In this document: positions 1-10,204 of the stretch, piece by piece | Layout of the letters: every line of letters starts with the position of its first letter | Position numbering within the stretch: position 1 is the first letter of the stretch | Assembly (NCBI RefSeq): GCF_016920785.2 | Contig: NW_024609837.1 | Span: 42,720,745 to 42,784,744 of the forward strand | Source of the DNA: Ixodes scapularis | Lineage: Eukaryota > Arthropoda > Arachnida > Ixodida > Ixodidae | Length of the DNA: 64,000 bases | Reading direction: 5' to 3' | Program-made: the position numbers and the translations under genes | The notes under the pieces: generated by a model | The model's database searches: none | What the model was told of the DNA's origin: nothing | What the model saw: only the letters and a program-made list of their open reading frames with translations

Positions 1-135
1 CACATGCAGCGGTTTTGACCCGAGAGCGGCGCGATTTCTGGCGTCGCGGCGCTCTGGCCAGCACCAGCGGTTGAGCGGCACGAGCGCCGCGACGGCAGAA
101 ATCGCGCCGCTCTAGGGACAAAATCGCTGCATGTG
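1..135. mobile_element. Near-perfect fold-back MITE
   Basis: The first 135 bases form one long inverted repeat. The 40-base left arm (starts CACATGCAGCG) matches the complement of bases 96-135 with about four mismatches, and the inner segments 43-54 and 82-93 also pair exactly. The transcript would fold into a single hairpin. This is typical of a short non-autonomous DNA transposon. Because the window starts at its first base, a target duplication cannot be assessed. Confidence 0.75.
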
Positions 136-799
136 AAACACGCTTTAGACGTGAGTAGAGCAAACAGGCGGATTTTTTCGGTCGCGCACCAGTCACCTGG
201 CTGTGTTTGGAGATTTCTTTTTGTCCTTTGTTCCCCTTGGTACCCTTCTCCGGGGATTGCTTTCGTCACAATAAGTCACGCCTTCAAAAGTCACGCCTAA
301 AGTCACGCCTAAAAGCCACATAATAAGTGTTGTAGTGTATGCGTGAAATGAGGCGAATCTATACGACCGTTCTAAGCCACTGACGTGGTTTAGAACGGAA
401 GAGCGTTTCTTTCGAACGCTTGGCTTCGAGTGCTGCGTCCCCGTTGCCTTCCGTCGTGCTGAATTGGCTGCGCGCGAACGCACTCGACGCTAATGAGACA
501 CCGAAGCGATATCGAAGGCATAGGACGCTCACGCTGGAGGCGGGACAACTGGAACTCTTTTTTTCATTTCTCATCGTGTCGCTGTCTATAGAAGGTTATA
601 CTGAATGATTCTTGTTTACGCCTGCCTCTCAGCGGCGACTGAAAAAAAAAAAAAAATTGGCAATCCCATGTGTTTTAGTCAGCGACAGTCTGAAAAACGT
701 AGGTATAGCTTGTTATATGTTCGCTGTTATTGCTTTTTGATTCTTGATTCGGTGTTATGTCTGACTTATGCTGCGGCCTCGGTAACTAAGGAGCGATAA
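136..799. other. Non-coding stretch with short repeats
   Basis: No gene is recognised. Three imperfect direct copies of AAGTCACGCCT lie at 273-313. A hairpin at 367-398 has a 14-bp stem with one G-T pair and a TGAC loop. A 15-A run lies at 642-656. The small open frames here show no family resemblance. Confidence 0.5.
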
Positions 800-1892
800 T
801 AGAGAGTTTTAGTATAGCGTTGCTGGGTCTTACGTATGCAATACGCAATAGTATAGCGTACGCTAAAAACGACCCGCTCGGACCGATTTTAGTTGTGCGT
901 TACGTTTCCGAGTGAACACCTCTTATGATCTTGGTTAAATTTGCCAGAGTCGCAGAATTCCGCGTGCTTATAGCGTCACCATGCTCCTGAAAATGAATAT
1001 CGCAAATGAAAACGTGTCCAATCATTTTATTCAAAGTCAAACCAAGCCGCAGCTGCCTCGTCCAGCGCGCTTGTCTACGGGGTACAGAGGCTACGAGTAC
1101 AGGTGCATGCGTAGCCAAATTCGATCACGGAGCCTCCGTCACTAGTCCCGTGGAAATGCCACCTTTCATCAATGCTATCGCGGAATGAAATCCATGACTA
1201 TACTGAAGTCCAGTGCATAGCGAGAACTTCGGCGATTTCTCGAAGAGTCGTTCGTTCGTCGACGATGAACTGAGCGAATAGGGGGCATTCACTGGACGCC
1301 ATATTTGAGGGTGCTGTTGAGAGCGCATGCTCAGAACAAGCTCACATTAATAGGCCGCTAAGACCGGCAATCTTGACGGTGCGGAATGCACGTTACAAAA
1401 GAACTGTGGAAGCTTGTCATCCGCACGCGCTCAGCATTTGCGCACACGCCTATGACCGCCAGTGAGTACCCCTTTAAGGCCTAGCGTCAAGCAGATCGCA
1501 GCGTTGAGGCACAATTCAAGCGGTGAGCACTTTCACTGTGCACTCTTTCAGCTGCACGGCGATCTGATTCGACCGCGGTACGTCCCGGAAAGAAGTGCCG
1601 CGCTGAACCCCACGTTATTTCACCGTTCGCGTAACACAGAACGTAGAGAACACCACGACGCCCTTGCTGCGCCAGTCAAGGTAACCGCCATCTTGAAACT
1701 GGCGCTCTCGTTGGGCCCGAGATCTCTCGAGAGCTTCCCGCAAGGCCCGCTAGCCCGCAACGCAACATCCCCAGCGTTGCGTGCGTACGCAATACGCTAG
1801 TCCTTCTACTGCGTTCTGAGCATGCGCACTCACGACCCGCAATTTCCTTGCGTACGCAAAGCTATAGCGTACGGTCCATTAAAACTGTCTAA
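800..1892. mobile_element. Inverted-terminus element, about 1.1 kb
   Basis: The left end TAGAGAGTTTTAGTATAGCG resembles the complement of the right end (TAGACAGTTTTAATGGACC). Both ends continue into copies of TAGCGTACGC and TGCGTACGCAA-like words. TA borders each end. A related terminus (TTAGAGAGTCTTAGAATAGCG) appears near 52820. A smaller MITE is nested at 1281-1472. No transposase reading frame is visible, so this would be a non-autonomous DNA element. Superfamily is not assigned. Confidence 0.45.
1281..1472. mobile_element. TA-flanked MITE, family A (copy 1)
   Basis: It is about 80-85% similar by eye to 39665-39857. It has the same inverted ends (GGGGGCATTCACTGG and CCAGTGAGTACCCC) and a TA immediately outside the left end. 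A shared internal block contains TAAGACCGG and GGTGCGGAATGCACGTT. A third, partial copy lies at 24717-24850 in the opposite orientation. TA flanks and short inverted ends fit a Tc1/mariner-like MITE. Confidence 0.7.
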
Positions 1893-2122
1893 TATAATAC
1901 TCCTGAAACGCCCCCATAACTTACAATTGTAGCGTGCTCTGTTTATGGTCTTGAGCGCACCGAGTTAAATTCACGCGCCTGAGAGGACGGCGCATGGTTT
2001 GATGGATCTGAGCACACGCGCAATAACAACATGTAGAAGGATGTAAGGCACTTGGATGGGCGAAGCACACGCTCGAAGAAATCCGATGCTTCTGCCTTCC
2101 CGCAGAGATAATCGCTGAAATA

Positions 2123-2295
2123 CACCGAAGGAACTCGGCGAATGACGAGGTTTGAAATTATGCTATAGCGCTCAAAAAAAAAAAAAGGTCTGCGCGTTGA
2201 CACTGAGCGCGTGGAAAGCACGCGAAATGCCATGCTCAGTGTTTCCTATAACTCTACGCATAATTTCAACCTTGTCATTCGCCGAGGTCCTTCCC
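2123..2295. mobile_element. Fold-back element with A-rich loop
   Basis: The block at 2123-2163 (contains CTCGGCGAATGACGAGG) is the inverted partner of 2258-2295 (CTTGTCATTCGCCGAGG). A 12-A run sits just inside the left arm. A diverged relative of the left half, including the flank at 2080-2123 and the A run, lies at about 42650-42775, so this is a repeat family. Confidence 0.6.
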
Positions 2296-2546
2296 TAGGT
2301 CGAAGCGATTGGGTCTCCGATGTGCCTAAGGAAATGTATAAAGGCACTTGAAGAGTGGGATATGGAATTTTCGCAGCCTATGTCCTTGGTCGTGTTCGCT
2401 AAATGCACCTCCGCATGGCAAGAACCAAACAACTCGCCTGGCACTCCGGAAACTCACGCAAACATGAGTCAACATCATTTAGAAAAAAAAAAAAAAACAC
2501 GTCGATTTTTTTATTATTGTAGTGACGGGCTAACTACAAAAGGATG

Positions 2547-2672
2547 GTTGTTGTTTGTCTTCCCCAAAATTGATTAACTATATTCATCAGTTTTGAGGAA
2601 GACAAACAACAACAGACTGAGAATATTCGATATTGACGCTGCACAGACTGAGATCATTCGATATTGACGCAG
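2547..2672. repeat. 27-bp-stem hairpin plus 31-bp tandem duplication
   Basis: Bases 2547-2573 pair with 2587-2613 (25 of 27 positions; core GTTGTTGTTTGTCTTCC) around a 13-base loop. Directly after it, a 31-bp unit containing ATTCGATATTGACGC occurs twice in tandem (about 2614-2672). No gene is associated. Confidence 0.65.
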
Positions 2673-2916
2673 CTTTCCACAACATATGCAGCACGTCCGA
2701 TACTGCCATCCACGTTATATTCGGCTGCTGTTTTAAAACGCGCGACAACACTGTCCAGGGACGCTAAAGGCAAAAGCGCCGATACCTCGAAATCTATTTT
2801 TTCGCCGAAACTCTTACCTCCACCCCAACCTTCCGACCAGGTTAGAATTTAGAGCCACCGACAAAACGATTGTAATGAGCCACTGAATTCAAAGTAACTC
2901 TTAGACCATAGTTGGG

Positions 2917-3075
2917 CTATTCCTTACAAAATTAGACCGCAAAAGACTAGGACAGGAAGGAAGAATGGGACAAGAAGGAAAAATAAGCCGGAAAGGAACA
3001 ATAGCATTCTGTCCTGTCCCGCTGTTCTTTCCTGTCCCAGTCTTTTGCGCTACAATTTTGTAATATGATAAGCCA
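2917..3075. mobile_element. Fold-back MITE
   Basis: The left arm (TTACAAAATTAGACCGC, then AAAAGACTAGGACAGGAA) is the inverted partner of the right arm, which ends CTTTTGCG...CAATTTTGTAA. Arms are about 55 bp with a few mismatches. No reading frame or clear target duplication is seen. Confidence 0.65.
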
Positions 3076-3644
3076 CACAAGTTTCTTAAACTATCAATGA
3101 CGAAGCGCTCGATCAAGCTACGCGACCCGCTACGCGAGAACGCTGCAGTTACAAAAGTTAAACATAAAATCTAAACAAACAAAAGTAAAACACACCAAAT
3201 TCTTTGTAGTGGTTGCTCAAAACAAATACCTCTAAGCAGAAAATAAGAATATAGCGGAGCGTCAGTAATAAGCCAAAAGCAACAAACGTAGCAAACACCA
3301 ACAATGCGACTAAATAATAAAAAAAGAAATAAAAAAAAGCCGGCAGGCGTCGCTCACGTAGGTAGCGGAACGGCTAGACGCGTGCCTAGCCAGTAGAATG
3401 GGTCATTAACGTGACTTGGCCGTTTTTATTATGAACTACGAGGGAAGCGTTGCAACCAAAGCCCGCGGGAATGCCTTTTGTGACGTCATGACCTCCTATC
3501 TCCCTTTGCTGCCAATAGCTTGCCTCTTTTTTTATTCTCCCAAGGTCAGCTTTCATCTGACGGCCGGATCGACGGGCGGAATTCGGACCCCGGCAGATAT
3601 ATATGGCCGCCTTCGTGAAACACACAAGATGGCGTCGTAACATT

Positions 3645-3682
<38 letters not shown>

Positions 3683-3700
3683 CGAGCTGGTTAATATTAA
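3076..3700. other. Non-coding stretch with (AT)n microsatellite
   Basis: An A-rich stretch (3140-3350) is followed by a mixed region holding a full CRE octamer TGACGTCA at 3481-3488. A TA-dinucleotide microsatellite of about 16 units lies at 3648-3680. No gene is recognised. Confidence 0.5.
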
Positions 3701-3790
3701 CCATGTTGAATTAACCTGAGACTTGGATAGATGTTTCTGTTTGATGATGATGTTTATTCTATACCCCTGTCTCAAGTTAATTCAACATGG
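3701..3790. repeat. Inverted repeat with 22-bp arms
   Basis: The block 3701-3722 (begins CCATGTTGAATTAACC) pairs with 3769-3790 at 21 of 22 positions, leaving a loop of about 46 bases. It directly follows the palindrome GGTTAATATTAACC. It may be a small fold-back element. Confidence 0.6.
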
Positions 3791-4637
3791 TTATTATGTT
3801 CAACTGAATTTAGGGTTAGCAAAGCACAAACAAAGTGGAGAGGAGGCGAGTGGACTCGCGTCCTGTCCAGCGTTCGTTCGGCTAAAGTGGAAAGAGTGAA
3901 GGGCTTTGTGGGAAAAGCTTGTGCTGCACTCTTAACATGACATCAAATATAGATTCAACGTGTCTCGATAACATTGAACACGATCCTCTCTGTCACGTGG
4001 TCTTGGAGGAAACGACTAGCACCGTAAAGGCCTCGAAGAGAAAAACATTTAATAAAGAAAAAAACAGATATTTGTGTTTTCAGTGGGTCGTTTAAGTGCC
4101 GGCCGACACTAAGTCCCCAACGCTGATAGTGTGATTTGTTGTCCCGTGAGTTTGCGAGAAAAAATGACTGCGTTTTTCGGCCCCGGTAAATAAAGTATGC
4201 TTCGCAGAAAGCTCCAACTCCGTGAGATCTGTGACGCTAACCGTTGGGGTAAAACGCGAATATTTGAAAGAAAAGAAACTGACGTTACCTGGATCAAAAG
4301 TTAACTGAGAAGAACGAAATCTTTCTATGAGCAGACGCCCATACACCTCAGCCTAATATCGTGAAAACAATAAATGTCATTGTGAGCGCCTGTAGCATCT
4401 ATTTCAGTGGAAAACAAAAACAATCTTGTCAACAAAAAAAAAATACAATATTCTCTTTCTTGCTGACAACTGTTTTTCAATGATATAAATCCCACAGGCG
4501 TCCACAATGTCTGTTCTTGAAATTTTGACGGTGTCATTCTTAGGTGGACGACGACTCATAGAGAAATTTTGTCGGTCTCAGTTATCGTTCTTGATCCTGG
4601 AAACGGCTTGTTCTCAATCTTTTTTTTCTTTTCGTTC
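3791..4637. other. Non-coding stretch, nothing assigned
   Basis: Both strands have only short open frames without recognisable motifs. I see no element boundaries. A TCACGTGG E-box-type word lies near 3995. Confidence 0.4.
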
Positions 4638-4897
4638 TATAGACGCTTTACAGCAGCTGTGCCTGGGCGCCGCCATAACTGACCTTCAGTTTTTGTTCCC
4701 TCTTATTCCGTTCGCTTCACTTCATCATTACCACAGCAGGACAGGTTATTGCCATTTTAGATGCTACTGTGTTCTTGTGCCCAGCATAGGCCCTTGTGAA
4801 GACCCGTCAAAGCCCGCTTCAGTGGCTCGGCATCTCGGTAAGACAAGAGAAGGGCAGCTATGGCGGCTCAATCTGGCGCGTGTGTAAAGCGTCTATA
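4638..4897. mobile_element. TA-flanked MITE, family B (complete copy)
   Basis: The 260-bp element is bounded by perfect 15-bp inverted repeats, TATAGACGCTTTACA and its complement. Its interior (GTTATTGCCATTTTAG; TTCAGTGGCTCGG; ATGGCGGCT near the right end) recurs at 59003-59565. The open frame across it (4507-4887, plus strand) is chance coding inside the repeat. Confidence 0.75.
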
Positions 4898-5417
4898 CCA
4901 ACCGCTAGCCTCACATTCTCACGGCGTTCGAGCTTTCTTGGGTGCATAGTTTATTGAGCCGGGCCGAAAAACACGGTTCTCATTTCTCGCAAACTCCACG
5001 TACAATACTCTAAGAAATGCCTGTGCGTCTGCTTACGCGCAAAACACTCAAAAAGCCAATCTCTGCGATCTAGGAAATCAGCTCAGCGAATGATGAGTCG
5101 GAACATCCGTTTAGATCTAAATATGAAGTCTGCGCTGTGGCCTTACGCAATGCAAAGCGTCATGCTTGCACTGCGTAATGCCAAAGTTCAGACTGTAAAG
5201 ATTGTAATGAATGGCTCTTTGAATGTTTTGCGGGTAAGTGGATATATATATATGGTTTCAATAGGCGCTATATATATATATATATATAAAGCCTATTGAA
5301 AACACAGCCACGAAGAGCGATATCTGCAGCTGTAATTGTATTTTATTCTAAATTAAAAATACAATTGCCATAATACATGAGCATGCCCTCAATTTCAAAG
5401 AATCACCGGATCACAAA
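4898..5417. other. Non-coding stretch with palindrome and TA repeats
   Basis: Bases 5128-5193 form an imperfect 66-bp palindrome (outer GTCTG/CAGAC, inner TTACGCA...TGCGTAA). At 5244-5302 two (TA)n tracts alternate with the pair GGTTTCAATAGGC / GCCTATTGAAAAC. This gives a hairpin with a TA-rich loop. No gene is recognised. Confidence 0.55.
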
Positions 5418-6290
5418 ACGTTTTTCTTTATTTATGCACTTTTTTATGTTCCCTTCAAGGCCCTCGGGAGAGCGTTACATAAAAAAAAAAGGGGGGGGGG
5501 GAGGGGGGCTGCATAGTGGGGTTATTTAAATATGACACAACACCGTATAGGTCAGTATAAATAAATAGAGCAAATTTCTGCGTAAAGACATTAAAAAAAA
5601 AAAAAACAGTACCGAGGAAACCATATGAAAGCAATGCAAGCATTACTGATATTTCCCTTCTCATTTCAAAGTAATAGGCTGCCAGTTCTGTGCATTAAGC
5701 ATCGAGGTTTTTCAGCGATACGATGCATGGGAACAGGTCCTTCTAGTCAACGATGGTCTGCGGAAAAGAAGGAGTGGTTAGATGCTTTACCACTACTACG
5801 GCGTAAGCGGGCGATTGTTCGGTTGGACCCGAGGGGGAGGATGTACTAAGGCGTTGCAGAGCGTAGAATGGTAGTAGTCGATTTTTGAAAAACTGAAAGG
5901 TGAGCTATTTTGGGGGCGAAATTGCAATGGTGGGAGATTTAGTTGACTTTTTTAGGGCGGAGACGCTGGAGCTACGGTCGTAGTCAGACAGGATAAATCT
6001 TGTAGCCCGGTTTTTAATTGATCTGAGGTTGTTATAATCGGGTAGATTTGATGAGAGTTCCAAACTGATGCCACATACTGCAGTTTACACCTTACTTAAG
6101 TTTCGTATGCCATCTTTTTTTACATGAGTGAAGTGGCTTTTAGGTATCGTCTAATGTGGCCATGAGTTCGGGACGCTTCGGCTGTGAAGATTACCACATG
6201 ACTTGACCACGTAAGGGTTTTCGCCAGTGTCACACCAAGGAATTTATATGAATGTACCACTACAACCAGATAATTTCCTAATGATCTAAT
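5418..6290 (-). mobile_element. Decayed non-LTR retrotransposon (CR1/Jockey-like), reverse-transcriptase C-terminus and 3' end
   Basis: Read on the minus strand, about 6265-6120 encodes YKFLGVTLAKTLTWSSHV followed by THGHIRRYLKA. Around 6115-5945 come AYET, VRCKLQYVASVW and then, one frame over, NRATRFILSDYDRSSSVSAL. About 5880-5800 encodes DYYHSTLCNALVHPPPRV. These are the standard order and motifs downstream of the catalytic reverse-transcriptase core in CR1/L2/Jockey-type LINEs. Several frameshifts and stop codons (for example a stop after AYET) make it a pseudogene. The minus-strand sequence runs on to an A-rich end containing AATAAA near 5430, which fits a LINE 3' terminus. The catalytic core is absent. 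The 5-prime limit is unclear and could extend to about 6460. Confidence 0.8.
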
Positions 6291-6609
6291 TGATGTTCCT
6301 TTGTAAGGTACTTAAGCGTGATCGATGTTTCTTTGCAAGATAACGTCACAGATGAAAGAATATATACGAAGACAGGCAGTTTTTTCCCTTCAATGAAGGT
6401 CGCAGACGCCACATTTTTACATTTCACATATTTAGCTTTTTTATATAGTGGCGATGTTTTTTGGCAGATGCCTTCGGAATAAATCGAAAAATGGCGAAAC
6501 AACTTCAGCAGTGGCGTGTGACCACTGCTAAGTCTATTACGTCCTACTGCTGTCACCGTCGGATGCACTCCTCTTGTGTTGAGCTGTCACGAGGTTTGTT
6601 CCACCGGTC
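6291..6609. other. Stretch between LINE relic and MITE
   Basis: It may hold a further, unrecognisable part of the LINE (a minus-strand frame is open at 6278-6568). It contains no motif I can name. Confidence 0.35.
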
Positions 6610-7055
6610 TATAGACCTTTTGTGTGTACTCTCGTCCCCAGCCACCTAAAGGCCCGTTCACACTCTTGCAACCAAGTACGACCGAGAGAGACCAGTCCGG
6701 TTTTTAAGCCTTTTGCGATCTCTTATGACCAGCTCCGCTGCCGCGCATCCAGTCCTAAGAAGTTGCAAAAGGCTTAAAAATCGGTCTGGTCTCTCTCGGT
6801 CGTACTCGGTCGCACGAGTGTGAACGGCGCTTAATAGGCGTATCCGATATAGGCGACGAAAAAATACTTTAACGTTTCAACCAGTTACTAGTCCAAAAAT
6901 AAGGGGGAGGCAAAAACGATAATGTGTGACGGTTACGCTTTATCCTAAGTGTCTTCTACTGGCATGGCGTCCGCAAAACAATATTTTGCTCATACTGGAA
7001 GTGACGACAATTCAAGATGACGGCTCCTCTTAAGCAAAACAATATAAACGCTTAC
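6610..7055. mobile_element. TA-type MITE, family C, interrupted copy
   Basis: It starts TATAGACCTTTTGTG and matches, in reverse orientation, the uninterrupted element at 19444-19692. Shared blocks include CTCTCGTCCCCAGCCACCTAA, CGTTTCAACC and CATACTGGAAGTGACG (interior, three blocks). A 182-bp MITE is inserted at 6650-6831. The right end has decayed and runs into a 26-A tract (7056-7081). Confidence 0.7.
6650..6831. mobile_element. PIF/Harbinger-like MITE nested in family C
   Basis: The inverted ends AGGCCCGTTCACACTC and AGCGCCGTTCACACTC are flanked by TAA at 6647-6649 and 6832-6834. The arms continue inward for about 60 bp (GTACGACCGAGAGAGACCAG pairs with the right arm), so it folds almost completely. 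The related element at 19.4 kb has a single TAA at this point, which acts as the empty site. A 3-bp TWA target duplication is the Harbinger hallmark. Confidence 0.85.
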
Positions 7056-7196
7056 AAAAAAAAAAAAAAAAAAAAAAAAAACGTGTTGCGTATTGGTTTA
7101 GGAAACAGGAAGTTAGTCACTTCCAGTGGGCGTCTAGTGTTTCCGCTGTAGGTAAGAAATCTTGCCAGTGCAGTGCAGCTGGTAGCCTGGAAGTTT
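7056..7196. repeat. Poly(A) tract and spacer
   Basis: A run of 26 A residues at 7056-7081 precedes about 115 bases with no recognisable content. Confidence 0.6.
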
Positions 7197-7983
7197 TTAA
7201 AGAAGCTGTGCAACAGTTTCAGTGCTTTGCTTAAATAATTTGGGAGTTGGTGTCTCGACAATTCTGAAGTAAAGAACAAAAAAACGCTTTTGCCAGCGTG
7301 TCCTAGTTTTTATTTTAAACATGGACAAAGATTGAGGTTTTCGACACGTCTCTACTCCTTCACCATCTTCCGAGTCACGTGCACTGTGACGTCAATGGGG
7401 TTTGCGCGGGGTTCCGGTGAAGCTCTCTCTCTAGAGCCATCAGTGAGCAGCGAGAACTCATCCGCTCGCGACCGCGTGATCACGTGCTGGCGGGCGCAGC
7501 GCGAACAATATATTGAAAGGAGGAAAGTCTCATCCGGGTCCGGCCATACCCGTCCGGCCCTGTCCCCCTTCCCCTTTGGCTTCTGGCGGCTGTTCGCTGT
7601 AGCAGATAGAGCTGTCGGTTTTGTGGACCTAGGATAGATGGCGCCACTGAAACTCCGTATAATAAAAGTTTTGTCAATGATACCAGGTTTTTGACGCATT
7701 TATATTTATGTTCGAGCGACAAGATTTATAGAAAAGTTACCTTTTATCGGGCAGGTATTCGCACAACTTGCTATCTTTCTACGAGACGTCACGCCGCGTG
7801 TTTCTCATGGCCGCCGGTCGTGGCTGCAGGTCGGGGAATATTCCAAGTTTTGCCTCGCTATTACGCGGCGTAATCACAATATTTCGAAGGAAGCAGGTGT
7901 TTTCTGTTCTTTGTGACAAAGTGAACATTGTCAAAAGTAAAAGATGCCAATTCACCGTTACAATCGTTGCACAGCTCCTTTAA
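7197..7983. mobile_element. TTAA-bounded T2/Kolobok-like element K1
   Basis: The left end TTAAAGAAGCTGTGCAAC and right end GTTGCACAGCTCCTTTAA are inverted repeats that include TTAA at 7197-7200 and 7980-7983. The same terminus bounds the elements at 17677 and 52917, but the 787-bp interior is different. It contains a CRE octamer at 7387-7394 and no transposase. T2-type MITEs (Kolobok superfamily) are defined by TTAA duplications and TTAAAGGRR termini. The assignment is by these termini only. Confidence 0.7.
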
Positions 7984-9180
7984 CATGCACCACGCAGTAG
8001 TGATACACGACCACATGCCGGTACGATGCTCATCGTGATCCAGACGGGCAGCTGTGGGGATTGGGCACAAAATCCCTTAACTTTAAGCTAGCTAGACTTC
8101 CAAACTGCGTATTTTTTGCTTCGATTTACGTCTTCTTACGAGCTGCCGTTTCAAACGCCCCGTGCGGCGGAGCTCTCGGCCGGCACAAACACCCATTCCC
8201 TAATTAAATCACGGAGGTAGTTTCAGCACGTACCGGAATCGAGAACAAAGTCACTTGCAAGCGGCAGCAATCACTTTAAAGCCGTAACGGCTCAAAACAA
8301 ATACAAGAAAAGAAAAAAGAAAAAGAGCCGCAACCCGCGCACGTAGAGAACGGCAGCGGCGGCAGTGCATTCGCCACTCTGAGGAAGGTGACGCCGCCTA
8401 GCGGAGAAGACGTGAATGAGAAAAACGGGGACGTTGCAGCCCATTCAAGTGCGCAGAGAAAACGGGCAAGGCCTGGCGGCCGAATTGTGAAACAGAGGAA
8501 AGAGGAGATTAAATGCACGAAGTAGGGAGTAGAACGCCGCGTTGCAGAAAGAAACGTGCGAACAACGACAGACCCTCCAATAATGATAAAATAAAATCAT
8601 TAGGAATCGGAAAGGAATTCCCCGGTCACGAATAAACCATAAGGAGCGCCCGTCCGCCCGACGGAAAGAGAACGCGGGCACACGAAGACAATTCGACAGA
8701 CAGACATGTGCTGCTGTGCGCACAAGCTGAAGCTTCTCCCGTTCCTCAGTTTGGAGCTTTCTCTGGTTGCCGATAGAGGGACCTCAGTTCCTTGCGCTGA
8801 CAGGGTCCGGTACTTCCGTTCCTAAACACGGGGTAAAAAAAAAAGAAGATAGAGTGCAAGAGGAGAGGGGGGAGGAACAAGGTTGTGCCGAAATGGCCGA
8901 AACGTGTTGTTCCGGTCGTAAAAGATGTAAACTGTGAAACAAACACAACACAACACAAGACACACGCACACACACACATGGACGCACGCAAACACACACA
9001 CACACATAAAAGCGTAAGACATCAGGCGTTGGAGGGAGGGCAAGAAGAAAGCAAGAAGACGCCTGTGTGCAGCAATGAATTCACAAAGAACGATAAAGTA
9101 AACAAATACATGACCAGATATTAAAAACAACAAACGAATCCGAAGGGGAAATAATAAACCGAACCTGACAAAGTAAATCG
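7984..9180. other. Non-coding stretch with CA-rich repeat
   Basis: No gene is recognised. A degenerate (CA)n tract with CACACG and CACGCA variants lies at 8952-9006. The minus-strand frames across it are low-complexity. Purine-rich runs lie at 8300-8330 and 8836-8880. Confidence 0.5.
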
Positions 9181-10107
9181 ATGCCAGACGGGCTCACGAC
9201 TGAAATCAGTCCGGGATGAAAAGAAAAGTAAGCGGCGTCCTAGTAAGAAACATCCTTTTTTTTTTTTTTAGTGCTTTATTTTATCTTTGCGGAACGTAGT
9301 TGTGGCGTTCTGGTTCTACGCCTCAGGTCCGTTTTAGATGAATATCGATGTATTATCCTGGAGGTCGCGTGCTAAGCCATTCGGGAAAGTAAGTGGTTTA
9401 TCAACACGTTTAAAGCAGCCGCGCTTAGAAAGCTAATCTGGCTACCGTGAACGAAAATCGGTCTCAATCCACGGTGCTAGGTGGCGCAAGCTACCGCCCC
9501 ATGCAAAGGTTATAGCCAGTATCATTTATTCATTCATCCACGTTATGGTCTGTCGACTGCGGGCTCGCCTTAGTAAAAGCTTGATTTTTAGACGACCTAA
9601 ACAGCAAGATGGCAGCGCCCAGAGGCTTCCCTCGCAAACGTGTGTGCTCTGGTGTTAAGTGTATTTTAAACGAAACGTGACATCTAACTAATGACGTAGT
9701 TATTTTAAGAAAATCGTGGAGTCAGACGTTAGCAAGTATTGCTGGAAATGCGACATTATATTTCGATGTCATTACTTAAAACACTGTCATTGTTTTTTTT
9801 GTTGTTTTTTTTTTTTTTACTTTATTACTTAGTACAGTCCCACATGATCAATCCAGGCTAGCTAGATCAGTTATTTTGGTAGAGCACACACTCACGACAG
9901 CCTCTACCAGTCACGAGGTTGCTACCTGACTGCCCATTTGCTACGAGGAACCACCAATAAGAAGATTCTGCTTGTTTTAGTTTTGATGTTATGCCAGGAT
10001 TTCTCAATATGCGTGTATCTGATTAAGTTGACAAAGAATCATTCCTAGAGGTTATATAACGAGTAATATGCGAATAATTTAGTGCTGGTGTGTTTCTTTT
10101 CACCCAT
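9181..10107. other. Non-coding stretch, nothing assigned
   Basis: T-rich runs occur at about 9255 and 9787-9821. AAGATGGCAGCGCCC near 9606 resembles a YY1 site but is probably a repeat fragment. No element boundaries are seen. Confidence 0.4.
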
Positions 10108-10204
10108 ATTGGACGTGTAGTTATATGTTACATATTAGACGTTTAGTTATATATTATATAATGGACGAGTAATTATATAATACATATTGGACATAAACGT
10201 ATAG
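10108..10204. repeat. Short AT-rich tandem repeat
   Basis: About four degenerate units of 23-30 bp, each close to ATATTGGACGTGTAGTTATA, follow one another. Confidence 0.55.

Noticed and set aside
8746..9133. Cys/Val-rich minus-strand frames at 8.8-9.1 kb
   Set aside because: They are translations of the CA-rich repeat.
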